64,000 nucleotides of DNA, taken from the NCBI RefSeq assembly GCF_000515275.1, contig NZ_KI911560.1:558001-622000 (forward strand), read 5' to 3'. This document shows positions 9,393 to 18,092 of this stretch, piece after piece. Each line of letters starts with the position of its first letter. Within the stretch, counting starts at the first letter, position 1. This stretch comes from Methylophilus sp. 5 (lineage in GTDB: Bacteria; Pseudomonadota; Gammaproteobacteria; Burkholderiales; Methylophilaceae). The notes under the pieces were generated by a model that ran no database searches, was not told the origin of the DNA, and saw only the letters and a list, made by a program, of their open reading frames with translations. The position numbers were made by a program, and so were the translations under genes.

Positions 9393-10361
9393 ATGAAAAT
9401 CCTTATTTGCGGCTCACTGGCCTACGACACCATCATGGTGTTTCCTGACCAATTTAAAAACCATATTCTGGCAGACAAAATTCACAAACTCAGCGTGGCC
9501 TTTTTAGTGCCTGAAATGCGACGTGAGTTTGGCGGCACCGCGGGCAATATCGCTTACAACCTGCAATTGCTTGAAGGCCAGCCGCTCATTATGGCAACAG
9601 TCGGCGACGATTTTGCGCCCTACCAAGCCTGGCTAGAGCAAAACAATATAGATGCCCAACACATTAAGGCGATTGCCGGCAGCTATACGGCACAAGCATT
9701 TATCACCACCGATATGGACGACAACCAGATCACGGCATTTCACCCTGGCGCCATGCAGCATGCGCACGCCAACAGCGTGAATGATGCGCGTGACATCAAG
9801 CTGGCGATTATTGCCCCTGATGGGCGTGATGCCATGTTCCAGCACGCAAAAGAATGCCACGACGCGGGCATTCCATTTATGTTTGACCCGGGTCAGGGCT
9901 TGCCGATGTTTAATGGTGAAGAGCTGCTGCACTTTATTGAAATGGCAGACTACCTGGCAGTGAACGATTACGAGTCACAAGTCATCCAAGACAAAACAGG
10001 GTTATCATTGGAACAACTGGCGGCTAAAGTAAAAGCGCTGATTGTGACATTGGGTAGCGAAGGCTCACATATTTATGCCGATGGTCAACGCCATGACATT
10101 CCATGCGTTAAAGCGAGTGCACTGGTAGACCCAACCGGCTGTGGCGATGCTTACCGTGCTGGCTTACTCTACGGCATTGTACGTGGCTGGGACTGGAAAG
10201 CCTGTGGCCGCTTGGCTTCAACCATGGGGGCGATCAAAATTGCCAGCCGCGGCGGCCAAAACCACCAGCCGAGCAGAGCAGAAATTGAAAACATTTATAG
10301 CCATGCACTGGTGCAGGATGCGTTGAAAGATGACCCATCCATGCGCCAGACCGTCAGCTAA
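9393..10361 (+). CDS. PfkB-family carbohydrate kinase (adenosine-kinase-like)
   Basis: A 322-residue ribokinase/PfkB fold enzyme. It begins with CGSLAYDTIM and has the FGGTAGNIAYN glycine signature (about 50-60) that contacts the sugar. The C-terminal PfkB signature DPTGCGDAYRAGLLYG (about 247-262) contains the catalytic aspartate of GxGD. Among subfamilies it looks most like the adenosine kinase-type proteins of proteobacteria, but the phosphoryl acceptor cannot be fixed from sequence. The lipoprotein gene follows closely. Confidence 0.88.
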   Translation: MKILICGSLAYDTIMVFPDQFKNHILADKIHKLSVAFLVPEMRREFGGTAGNIAYNLQLLEGQPLIMATVGDDFAPYQAWLEQNNIDAQHIKAIAGSYTAQAFITTDMDDNQITAFHPGAMQHAHANSVNDARDIKLAIIAPDGRDAMFQHAKECHDAGIPFMFDPGQGLPMFNGEELLHFIEMADYLAVNDYESQVIQDKTGLSLEQLAAKVKALIVTLGSEGSHIYADGQRHDIPCVKASALVDPTGCGDAYRAGLLYGIVRGWDWKACGRLASTMGAIKIASRGGQNHQPSRAEIENIYSHALVQDALKDDPSMRQTVS

Positions 10362-10391
10362 ACAATGCGACTTAAACACCAGGAGAGAAAA

Positions 10392-10850
10392 ATGACAACA
10401 CGCGTATTGCAATGGATTGCTGTGGCGATGATCACAGGGGTATTGGGCGCTTGTGCCAGCTCAAACTCTGGCAACGTTTATTCACGTGACGAAGCGCGCA
10501 AAGCGCAGACGGTTAAAACCGGCGTGGTAGAGAGTGTCCGCTCAGTCAAACTGGAAGGCACTAAATCCCCTGTCGGCACCATTGCCGGTGGCGCCATTGG
10601 CGGCATTGCGGGCAGCTCAGTCGGCGGTGGCAAAGGCAGCGCGATTGCAGCGGTTATTGGCGCGGTCGCAGGCGGCTTGGCGGGCTCTGCGGCAGAAGAG
10701 GTTGCTACACGTAAAAATGCTTACGAAATCACCGTTAAACTCGATGGCGGCGGCTTGGTCGCCATTGTGCAAGAAGCGGACGAGCAATTTAACGCGGGTG
10801 AGCGGGTACGTATTGTTGAAAGTGGTGGCACATCACGCGTTTCTCACTAA
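10392..10850 (+). CDS. glycine-zipper outer-membrane lipoprotein (SlyB/PcpA-like)
   Basis: A 152-residue lipoprotein with a signal peptide and lipobox (VLGAC, modified cysteine near residue 20). Residues about 55-105 form a glycine-zipper 2TM domain (IAGGAIGGIAGSSVGGGKGS and GAVAGGLAGSAAEE), followed by a beta-rich YEITVKLDGG domain typical of SlyB/PcpA lipoproteins. The role is envelope integrity, not catalysis. I chose the ATG at 10392 for its AGGAGAG Shine-Dalgarno; an upstream ATG at 10365 would place charged residues ahead of the signal peptide. A strong terminator follows. Confidence 0.9.
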   Translation: MTTRVLQWIAVAMITGVLGACASSNSGNVYSRDEARKAQTVKTGVVESVRSVKLEGTKSPVGTIAGGAIGGIAGSSVGGGKGSAIAAVIGAVAGGLAGSAAEEVATRKNAYEITVKLDGGGLVAIVQEADEQFNAGERVRIVESGGTSRVSH

Positions 10851-10893
10851 ACGCATGGATGTCATGGCTTAAAACAAGCGGCTAACCAGCCAC

Positions 10894-10925
10894 AAAAAGA
10901 GCGACGCAAGGCGTCGCTCTTTTTA
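10894..10925 (+). terminator. strong Rho-independent terminator
   Basis: A 14-bp stem (10894-10907/10911-10924) with a 3-nt loop, ending in a T run; a flanking A run makes it work in both directions. It closes the kinase-lipoprotein unit. Confidence 0.9.
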
Positions 10926-11043
10926 TTTGGCTGCGGCTAATGTGCACGCTTCAAGCACAGTCACACAACTGTCACAGCAATGTCACCAATCATTCATGTG
11001 GCCCTCCTAATATCACGCTAAACCTCAACCAAGGAGTTGCGTG

Positions 11044-11832
11044 ATGTTAGAACGCCATCTGCAAGAACACGGCACATACCAGGCAGAGATTCAATCGCCA
11101 GCCGATGCTACCCGAAAACCAAGCGCTACTTTAAGCGTGGCACTCGCCACCAGCGCAGAAGAAATCATGGAAGCACAGCGACTGCGCTACCAGGTGTTTG
11201 CCGAAGAAATGGGCGCACAAATTAAAGGCCAGCAAGGGCTGGATGTTGATGGTTTTGATGCGTTTTGCGACCACTTGCTGGTGCGTGACGATGCCACCCA
11301 GCAAGTCGTTGGCACCTACCGCATTTTAAACCCGATGCAGGCCATGTTGGCCGGTGGGTATTACTCAGCCGGTGAGTTTGATTTAAGCCGCCTGGCCCCA
11401 TTGACTGACCGCACGGTAGAAGTCGGCCGTGCCTGTGTGCATGCTGACTACCGCACTGGCGGCACCATTACCTTGCTCTGGGCAGGCCTCGCTAAATATA
11501 TGATGGCACGTCAATATGAATACATGATCGGGTGCGCCAGCATCTCTATGCATGACGGTGGCCACACCGCAGCCTCACTGTTTAACAACCTGCGTGAAGA
11601 CTATTTGTCTCCAGCCGAATATCGCGTGTTTCCGCATAACCCGCTGCCAATTGACGCGCTGGATCAATCGCTGACGGTCACTTGCCCGCCACTGCTAAAA
11701 GGCTATTTACGACTCGGGGCCTACATTTGCGGCGAACCGGCCTGGGACCCTGCTTTTAATACGGCAGATATGCTGGTATTGTTACCCCTGTCCAGAATGA
11801 ACCCCAGATATGCTACGCATTTCTTGAAATAA
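11044..11832 (+). CDS. olsB: L-ornithine N-alpha-acyltransferase (OlsB-like GNAT)
   Basis: Transfers a 3-hydroxyacyl chain from ACP to the alpha-amino group of ornithine, the first step of ornithine-lipid synthesis. About 262 residues with the OlsB/hemolysin-like acyltransferase pattern: EAQRLRYQVFAEEMGA (about 41-56), DHLLVRD, VGTYRILNP, then EVGRACVHADYRTGG (about 127-141) and the IGCASI segment. An AAGGAG Shine-Dalgarno precedes; GTG at 11041 and ATG at 11044 are adjacent possible starts. The next gene, a PlsC-type acyltransferase, begins 1 bp after the stop, which fits the olsBA pair. Confidence 0.85.
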   Translation: MLERHLQEHGTYQAEIQSPADATRKPSATLSVALATSAEEIMEAQRLRYQVFAEEMGAQIKGQQGLDVDGFDAFCDHLLVRDDATQQVVGTYRILNPMQAMLAGGYYSAGEFDLSRLAPLTDRTVEVGRACVHADYRTGGTITLLWAGLAKYMMARQYEYMIGCASISMHDGGHTAASLFNNLREDYLSPAEYRVFPHNPLPIDALDQSLTVTCPPLLKGYLRLGAYICGEPAWDPAFNTADMLVLLPLSRMNPRYATHFLK

Positions 11833-11833
11833 C

Positions 11834-12613
11834 TTGTCACAAACCTCAATGATCGTTCGCGGGTGGCGCATCACCCGCATCATACTTCATGTATTAACAG
11901 GCGTCACCTTAGCGGCACTTGTATTGCCGGTGTGCAATCGCTGGATGCGGCTAGGGCTGATTCAATGGTGGTGCAAGCGCCTGTTAGTGTGCTTTAACCT
12001 GCGCATTACCACCAGCGGCGAGCTACCCGATGTGCGCACCCACGGTGTGCTGTTTGTGGCAAACCATATCTCATGGTCAGATATCCATGCCATCAACAGC
12101 GTGATCCCCGTGCGTTTTGTGGCCAAAATGGAGATTAAAGACTGGCCCGTGTTTGGTTACCTGGTGAGAAAGTCAGGCACCATTTTCATTAACCGCACGC
12201 GCAACCGCGATGCAGCACGCGTGGTCAATATCTGCAGCCACGCCCTAAAACGCAACGATAATTTATGTGTGTTTCCGGAAGGCACCACCACCGAAGGCTT
12301 GAGTGTGTTGCCATTTAAAAGCAGCCTGATTCAGGCTGCAGTGGAGGCCAACAGCCAGGTGATCCCGGTGGCGATTCACTATCCGCTGCCAGATGGCCAG
12401 CCTAACCTGGACGTGGCCTATGCGGGCGACACCACGCTGATCGGCTCCATGAGTACTTACCTCAACATGCAGCAACCGACGGTGCACCTGCACTTTTGTG
12501 CGCCGATTGCAGCAAATGCGCACACCCGACAACAGCTGGCGCAACAAGCCCACGCCGAGATTACGGCTAGTTTATTTGGCCAATCACCTGCCGCAATGGT
12601 TGCCCGCCCCTAG
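11834..12613 (+). CDS. olsA: lyso-ornithine-lipid O-acyltransferase (OlsA/PlsC-like)
   Basis: A PlsC-family acyltransferase of about 254-259 residues. It has an N-terminal membrane helix (about 15-33), the catalytic HxxxxD motif in FVANHISWSD (about 74-83), and the acceptor motif VFPEGTTTEG (about 153-162). Next to olsB it most likely adds the second acyl chain to lyso-ornithine lipid; a general phosphatidate acyltransferase is the alternative. Starts are TTG at 11834 or ATG at 11849; neither has a good Shine-Dalgarno, and coupling to olsB is likely. The 3' end overlaps convergent chrA by 4 bp. Confidence 0.82.
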   Translation: MSQTSMIVRGWRITRIILHVLTGVTLAALVLPVCNRWMRLGLIQWWCKRLLVCFNLRITTSGELPDVRTHGVLFVANHISWSDIHAINSVIPVRFVAKMEIKDWPVFGYLVRKSGTIFINRTRNRDAARVVNICSHALKRNDNLCVFPEGTTTEGLSVLPFKSSLIQAAVEANSQVIPVAIHYPLPDGQPNLDVAYAGDTTLIGSMSTYLNMQQPTVHLHFCAPIAANAHTRQQLAQQAHAEITASLFGQSPAAMVARP

Positions 12614-13989
12614 CGCAACCATTGCACCAACACGCCAATCACCGCGTAGCCCGCGATCAGCGCAATCACATTCAGTTTAAAACGTGCCAAGGCCAGCCAG
12701 GCGGCAACGGCCAGCCCAACCGCCAACCAGTCCACACCGGGGAACCATGGACTTTGCAAAAACACGTGGTAAGCAAAGAACAGGGCCAGGTTTAAAATAA
12801 CACCGACCACCGCTGCAGTAATCGCGCTCAGTGGTGCAGTCAGCCGCACATTGTCACGCGTGCGCTCAATCAGCGGTGCGCCACTAAAAATAAACACAAA
12901 GCTGGGCAAAAAAGTAACAAAGGTGACCACTGCGGCCGCCAGGCAACCTGCCAGCAAAGGGGCCTCTGCGATAAGCCCCTGGTTGAGCCCGTGATTAAGC
13001 CAGCCGCCAACAAAGCCGACAAAAGTCACCACCATAATCAGCGGGCCTGGGGTGGTTTCCCCCAAGGCGAGGCCGTCCATCATTTGTGCCGGGCTTAACC
13101 AGTGATAATGGTCCACCGCGCCTTGATACACATAAGGCAACACGGCATAGGCACCGCCAAAGGTGAGCAAAGCGGCCTTGCTAAAAAACCAGCCCATTTG
13201 CGTTAACGCGCCCTGCCAGCCAAACTGCCAGCATAAGCCCGCCATCACCAACAGCCACAATGCGCCGCCGGTCACCGCGATGCGCACCATACCCTGCCAG
13301 CTAAAGCGGGCATGCGCAGGCGGCGGCGTATCATCATCTATCAAAGCGCGGCCAAAATGCTGGCTGGCACTACCATGCCCGCCCACCGTAAACAGCTTTG
13401 GGGCAAGATGTCCGCCCACATAGCCAAGGCCAGCAGCCGTGAGTACGATCAAAGGGAACGGCAGTTTGAACAGAAAAATGGCCACGAATGCCAAGGCAGA
13501 AATCGCCCACATCATGCGGTTTTTAAGCGCGCGCGTGCCTATGCGGTAAGCCGCAAACAGCACAATGGCCACCACCGCCGGTTTAATGCCGTATAGCGCA
13601 CCCGCTACAGTAGGCACATGTCCATAGGCCATATAAACCCAGGCCAGCAATACCAGCATAAAAAACGAGGGCAACACAAATAGCACGCCCGCAATCAACC
13701 CGCCCCAGGTACGGTGCATAAGCCAACCGATGTAGGTAGCCAGTTGCTGCGCCTCTGGCCCTGGCAACACCATGCAATAATTCAGTGCATGTAAAAAACG
13801 TTTTTCTGAAATCCAGCGTTTTTGCTCAACCAGGTCATGATGCATGATGGCAATTTGCCCGGCCGGGCCACCAAAGCTAATCAAGCCGAGTTTAAGCCAA
13901 TACCAGAAAGCTTGCCTGAGCGACACAGGCGCTGGCGGTGTATGAAGATCTGTGGGGGATGTCATATTAGAAGTGTGATGTGCGTGCAT
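12610..13989 (-). CDS. chrA: chromate efflux transporter ChrA
   Basis: A 459-residue membrane protein with two homologous CHR domains. The first has the FWYWLKLGLISFGGPAGQI signature and the HDLVEQKRWISEKRFLHAL segment. The second has the FFSKAALLTFGGAYAVLPYV signature after a variable loop (about 195-225). Both carry the PGPxxQ/TPGPL pattern that recurs in ChrA (VLPGPEAQQLATYIG and LGETTPGPLIM). It exports chromate using the proton gradient. The start may instead be the ATG at 13965. No chrB-like regulator is adjacent. Confidence 0.92.
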   Translation of the reverse strand: MHAHHTSNMTSPTDLHTPPAPVSLRQAFWYWLKLGLISFGGPAGQIAIMHHDLVEQKRWISEKRFLHALNYCMVLPGPEAQQLATYIGWLMHRTWGGLIAGVLFVLPSFFMLVLLAWVYMAYGHVPTVAGALYGIKPAVVAIVLFAAYRIGTRALKNRMMWAISALAFVAIFLFKLPFPLIVLTAAGLGYVGGHLAPKLFTVGGHGSASQHFGRALIDDDTPPPAHARFSWQGMVRIAVTGGALWLLVMAGLCWQFGWQGALTQMGWFFSKAALLTFGGAYAVLPYVYQGAVDHYHWLSPAQMMDGLALGETTPGPLIMVVTFVGFVGGWLNHGLNQGLIAEAPLLAGCLAAAVVTFVTFLPSFVFIFSGAPLIERTRDNVRLTAPLSAITAAVVGVILNLALFFAYHVFLQSPWFPGVDWLAVGLAVAAWLALARFKLNVIALIAGYAVIGVLVQWLR

Positions 13990-14145
13990 AAGGCCTCATT
14001 TCATAGGGGGATGCTCATGGCTGAGCACGACCCAAGATTTGAGCAGTCCTTGGACGCAACGCGTCTTGAAGCGGGGAGGCTGCCGGATCCCCAGCCCGCA
14101 TCATAACATGCTGCGACTGGCTCACTGCTAAAACTGGCACTAGCC

Positions 14146-14916
14146 TCAGCCCAAAGAGCCTGCATAGGCATCTACCCCGGTTTTTAAAATAAGCAACGCA
14201 ACCACCAGCATAAACACCCGGCGCACCAGCCCTGCCCCATGTTTGAGCGCTAGCGAAGTGCCCAGCACATTACCGGCGATATTGGCGACGGCCATGACTA
14301 AGCCAACCTGCCACCACACATGACCAGTCGCGGCCAACATAAGTAATGCAGCAAGATTAGTGGTCGCATTGAGTACCTTTGCGGCTGCGGAGGCATGCAA
14401 AAAATCTTGCCCCAGCCAGCGCACCAGCAAAAAGATAAAAAAGCTGCCGGTGCCTGGCCCGAAAAAACCATCATACCAGCCGATTGATGTGCCTACGGCC
14501 AGTGCCAGCCATACACGCACTCTGGCACTGTGTTGTGTGTTGGTATGCTGCAAGCCAAATTGCGGATTGTTGATCGTATACAGCAGCACTAGCAACAACA
14601 CCCAGGGCAGCAACTTGCGTAACAAGGCGGGATCGGCCCAGGTCAGGGTCCAGGCGCCCAGGCCAGATCCCGCAAAAGCCATTAATGCAGCAGGCGCAAG
14701 CCAGCGCCAATCGAGGCGGACACGACCACTATAGCGCCAGGCGGCAACAGCAGTGCCAAATACACTTGAGCACTTATTGGTGCCTAGCAACAATGCGGGG
14801 GGCAAGGCCGGATAGGTCGACAATAAAGATGGCACGGTGACCAGGCCACCCCCGCCCACCATGGCATCCATCACCCCGGCCAAAAATGCCGCCGCAACGA
14901 CCAGCCACAGTTCCAT
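14146..14916 (-). CDS. TSUP-family permease (TauE/SafE-like)
   Basis: A 256-residue integral membrane protein with about seven or eight hydrophobic helices. The N-terminal repeat reads LAGVMDAMVGGGGLVTVPSLL and the second contains GWYDGFFGPGTGSF, both hallmarks of the TSUP (DUF81) family. Members carry sulfite, sulfoacetate or other organic anions; no substrate can be assigned. It lies 12 bp from apaH on the same strand. Confidence 0.88.
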   Translation of the reverse strand: MELWLVVAAAFLAGVMDAMVGGGGLVTVPSLLSTYPALPPALLLGTNKCSSVFGTAVAAWRYSGRVRLDWRWLAPAALMAFAGSGLGAWTLTWADPALLRKLLPWVLLLVLLYTINNPQFGLQHTNTQHSARVRVWLALAVGTSIGWYDGFFGPGTGSFFIFLLVRWLGQDFLHASAAAKVLNATTNLAALLMLAATGHVWWQVGLVMAVANIAGNVLGTSLALKHGAGLVRRVFMLVVALLILKTGVDAYAGSLG

Positions 14917-14928
14917 ACTACTTAGCCC

Positions 14929-15768
14929 TTACTCGCCAACCGCATTGGCTGGCTGGTCGCGTGGGTCTAACGGCACCTGGGTAAACTCCCCTGTTTCCAG
15001 TGTATACGCCGTCAGTTGCCGCCCCCATAAACATCCTGTGTCCAACGCAATCACGCCATGACCTTGATACAAGCCGAGCGCAGACCAATGCCCAAACAAA
15101 ATGGTTTGTGCCGCTTGAGCAGATTGCCGGCCAGCAACCTCAAACCAGGGCTGGTAGCCACTTGGAATATCCTGCACTTCACCTTTAAACGCAAACTCCA
15201 TGGTGCCTGCATCATCGAGCAAACGCATGCGCGTCAGGGCATTGGTAATCGCGCGCAGGCGGTCAATGCCAGTCAAACGATCATTCCAGGCGGCGGGCTG
15301 GTTGCCGTACATTTGCTGCAGAAAACTAACATAATCGGGTGACTGCAACACGGCTTCTACTTCGGCTGCCAGCGCTCTCGCCTGCGGCAAGTTCCATTGC
15401 GGATAGAGCCCGGCATGCAACATGGCAAAATCGTCCTCCAGCACCATGAGTGGCTGCTGGCGTAACCAGGCCAGCAACTGGGTGCCATCTTCAGCCGCAA
15501 ACAGCTCAGCCAGGGTGTCAAAACGATGCAGCGGCCTGATGTGGTGCGCCACCGCAATGGCATGCAGGTCATGATTGCCGAGCACCAGCCGCACATGCTC
15601 ACGCTGCGCATATACCCAGCGCAACACTTCCAGCGAACCAGTGCCGCGATTAATCAAATCCCCTACCAGCCACAGGCTGTCACGCCCAGGCTTAAAATCC
15701 AGCCGTTCCAGTAAATGCATCAGGGAGTGGTAGCAACCCTGAATATCACCAATCGCATATCTCGCCAT
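14929..15768 (-). CDS. apaH: symmetrical bis(5'-nucleosyl)-tetraphosphatase
   Basis: Hydrolyses Ap4A to two ADP. 279 residues, normal for ApaH. The metallophosphoesterase motifs are all seen: GDIQGCYHSL (about 7-16), GDLINRG (about 36-42), GNHDLHAIA (about 64-72), and the late GHWSALG. It is separated from the upstream cytochrome c gene by a terminator, so it needs its own promoter. A TSUP permease follows downstream. Confidence 0.95.
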   Translation of the reverse strand: MARYAIGDIQGCYHSLMHLLERLDFKPGRDSLWLVGDLINRGTGSLEVLRWVYAQREHVRLVLGNHDLHAIAVAHHIRPLHRFDTLAELFAAEDGTQLLAWLRQQPLMVLEDDFAMLHAGLYPQWNLPQARALAAEVEAVLQSPDYVSFLQQMYGNQPAAWNDRLTGIDRLRAITNALTRMRLLDDAGTMEFAFKGEVQDIPSGYQPWFEVAGRQSAQAAQTILFGHWSALGLYQGHGVIALDTGCLWGRQLTAYTLETGEFTQVPLDPRDQPANAVGE

Positions 15769-15803
15769 GGCATCAACTTTGCAAAAAAATCAATTAAGCA
15801 ATA

Positions 15804-15830
15804 AAAAAGCCGCTTGAATCAAGCGGCTTT
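15804..15830 (-). terminator. terminator after the cytochrome c gene
   Basis: An 11-bp stem (15806-15816/15820-15830, loop AAT). Read on the minus strand it is followed by a T run, and it lies 17 bp past the cytochrome stop. Confidence 0.85.
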
Positions 15831-15846
15831 GGTCAGGCACAACACA

Positions 15847-16350
15847 TTATTTCTTCAAGCTGGCTGCATCAAATTTTGCACCCGCCTGATTTGCCATGTA
15901 GGCCACGGCATCGGCCACTTCATGGTCGCTCAAGTCAGCTGAACCACCACGCGGTGGCATGCTGCGCAGACCCTCTGTGGCATGTTTGACCAGTGTTTCA
16001 TAGCCTTGTGCGATACGCGGGCCCCAATCACTGGCGTTACCAATTTTTGGTGCACCCAGTGCGCCTACGCCATGACAGGCCACACAAGTGCCTTTCACAA
16101 TCTCTTCACCACTTTTTTCAACGTGGGCGCCTGCGGCTTCAGCCACTTCAATAGTTGCCACCGGTTTGATATTGGCGACCACTTTTTGCTCGACGGCGTC
16201 GGTTTCTTCTTTTGACGGCGCGGCTTTTTCACTACCAAACACGCCAAACAGGTAAGCCAGTAACGAGACCAGCAAAGTGAAACCGATAATGGCACCTGGA
16301 ATCGCAATAATTAACTCTTTAATGCTTGAACCTTGTTTGTAATCCGACAT
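15847..16350 (-). CDS. membrane-anchored c-type cytochrome (c5-like)
   Basis: 167 residues: one N-terminal membrane segment (about 16-34), an acidic/alanine-rich linker, then a single cytochrome c domain with CVACH haem attachment and a probable axial methionine in RSMPPRGG. This arrangement matches membrane-bound cytochrome c5 proteins that carry electrons to terminal oxidases. I chose the ATG at 16350 (MSDYKQGSS); a longer frame to 16473 would place an unrelated cysteine-rich stretch first. A terminator follows. Confidence 0.9.
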   Translation of the reverse strand: MSDYKQGSSIKELIIAIPGAIIGFTLLVSLLAYLFGVFGSEKAAPSKEETDAVEQKVVANIKPVATIEVAEAAGAHVEKSGEEIVKGTCVACHGVGALGAPKIGNASDWGPRIAQGYETLVKHATEGLRSMPPRGGSADLSDHEVADAVAYMANQAGAKFDAASLKK

Positions 16351-16451
16351 ATCCGTATCCCGTTTTGCGTTAGAAAAAATATCCCCGCGATTATAACGCA
16401 GAACGACTACGCAGCAAACGCGCGCGCAGGCATTTAAAGGCGCCAGAAAGC

Positions 16452-16485
16452 AAACAGCCAGACATGTTGCCATGCCCGGCTGTTT
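16452..16485 (-). terminator. terminator after the PEP-CTERM gene
   Basis: A 15-bp stem with two G-U pairs on the RNA (16452-16466/16471-16485, loop TTGC), 18 bp past the stop of the minus-strand gene. Confidence 0.6.
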
Positions 16486-16502
16486 GTTGGCAGAATGACT
16501 TT

Positions 16503-17987
16503 TTATTTCTGACGACGACGCATCGCTGCCATTGCCACCAGACCTAAGCCCAGCATCGCAGCAGAGCCTGGCTCAGGCACTGAGCTGATACGGAACAATG
16601 ACGTGGTGTTAGAACCTTCGTTGGCAAATGCCAAGAAGATAGACCCATCTTTTTCAAAGGCTACCAGGCCTTCTGGCGCCAAATCGCCATCAGACACAAT
16701 CATGTCGATAAAGCTGACTTTGGTTGGGTCGGTGATATCAAACAGGGCAATCGCACCTTTCAGCGTTCTTTCCAGACCGACGGCAGCAATCGTGCGGCCA
16801 CCCAGCGTGAACAGATCCACGCCTTCTGGTTCTACGCCTTTATCGCGGCTGCGGCCGTCATCGTAAATACCACGTGCAAACGCTTCTTTATCGAGAATGT
16901 CGCCACTGTCATACACCAAGTTACCATCCGCATCACGGATGCTGAAAGAGCGAGCACCAGCGGCGTACAAATCGCCTGGGGATGAATCGGTATTTGAGAT
17001 ACGGATATTGGCCAAATCACCGGTCGCGCCCAATGAGCTGGCAGCAGAACGATCACCGTCATCTTCACGGAAATCACCTTCGTTCGCAGTCACCAGGTAG
17101 GTTTTACCAGCCACGTCATAAGCCGCGATACCGTCAGGCATGTAGAAGCTCTTCAGGTTGGTATTGATAAAGTTAACGCTGCCATTATTGAGTGGGTCAA
17201 TCGTGTTGCCTGGCTGGCTAAAGTCTTTTACGCCCAAGCCCACCACTTTTGTAAAAGACTGTGTATTCAGGTCCAAAATACCAATCGCATTCGCTTCTTG
17301 CAGCGTGACATAAGCTTTGCTGCCATCGGCGCTCACCGCAATATATTCAGGCTCAAAGTCCATACCGGTGTTGGTGCGGATATGGCTGCCGGATGTTGGC
17401 ACACCTGCCAACGTGGCGGTTGCGGCCACGCTACGGCTGGTCACGTCGATAATGGTGACGCTACCGACCGGGTCATTAGCTGCCGGGTTGTACACGCGTG
17501 GCACAGTGCTGCCTTTGCGGGTGCCATAGACATCTGGCGAACCTTCGTTAGCCACCAGCAGCTTGCTGCCGTCCGGGGTAAATGTCAGCATGTCTGGCAA
17601 TGCACCCACAGTAAAGGTGTTAGTGCCTGCGGCCAAGCTTCTGCTAGAAGTATCATACAACTGCACGATACCAGCGTTGGTGCGTGCGGTGTTTTCAATG
17701 GCAAATGCAGCCAGGCCATTGCTGATGCTCACACTGTTGATATTGCCGTAAGCACTGGTATCAATGCGTTGCAGCAAGCTGCCGGTAGACGCATCCAGTA
17801 CGTCCACACCTTTTACGCCAGCCACCCACAAGGTGTTGGTTGTTGCATCAAAAGCCGGAATTTCTGACAAATAGCCACCACCGGTGTGAGCAAATGTCCA
17901 CTCCTTGCTAATTTGGTAGGTAGTTGCCGCTTGTGCCATGCTCATGCTGCCGAGCAATAGGCCGATCATTAAAGTCATTTTTTTCAT
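16503..17987 (-). CDS. choice-of-anchor I protein with PEP-CTERM sorting signal
   Basis: 494 residues. An N-terminal signal peptide (about 1-20) precedes a beta-propeller-like extracellular domain of the choice-of-anchor I type, with repeated units such as TFTPDGSKLLVANEGSPD and the later NEGDFREDDGDRS. The C-terminus has the PEP-CTERM signal: VPEPGSAAMLGLGL, a hydrophobic helix and MRRRQK. Exosortase would process it at the membrane for export to the surface; no exosortase gene is in the window. The propeller may bind calcium or act on phosphoesters, but no activity is shown. GC and codon use match the neighbours. Confidence 0.9.
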   Translation of the reverse strand: MKKMTLMIGLLLGSMSMAQAATTYQISKEWTFAHTGGGYLSEIPAFDATTNTLWVAGVKGVDVLDASTGSLLQRIDTSAYGNINSVSISNGLAAFAIENTARTNAGIVQLYDTSSRSLAAGTNTFTVGALPDMLTFTPDGSKLLVANEGSPDVYGTRKGSTVPRVYNPAANDPVGSVTIIDVTSRSVAATATLAGVPTSGSHIRTNTGMDFEPEYIAVSADGSKAYVTLQEANAIGILDLNTQSFTKVVGLGVKDFSQPGNTIDPLNNGSVNFINTNLKSFYMPDGIAAYDVAGKTYLVTANEGDFREDDGDRSAASSLGATGDLANIRISNTDSSPGDLYAAGARSFSIRDADGNLVYDSGDILDKEAFARGIYDDGRSRDKGVEPEGVDLFTLGGRTIAAVGLERTLKGAIALFDITDPTKVSFIDMIVSDGDLAPEGLVAFEKDGSIFLAFANEGSNTTSLFRISSVPEPGSAAMLGLGLVAMAAMRRRQK

Positions 17988-18092
17988 GTGTTTATCCTCT
18001 CCTCAAAACAGCAAAGAGCATAGCCACCGAACATGACAAATCCTTGACATCCGCGTGTCAAAAAGATGGCAGCGGACTACGTTTAAGGTTGT

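Noticed and set aside
17298..17867. 189-residue plus-strand frame
   Set aside because: Antisense to the PEP-CTERM protein; alternating His/Cys/Ala composition is typical of a shadow frame.
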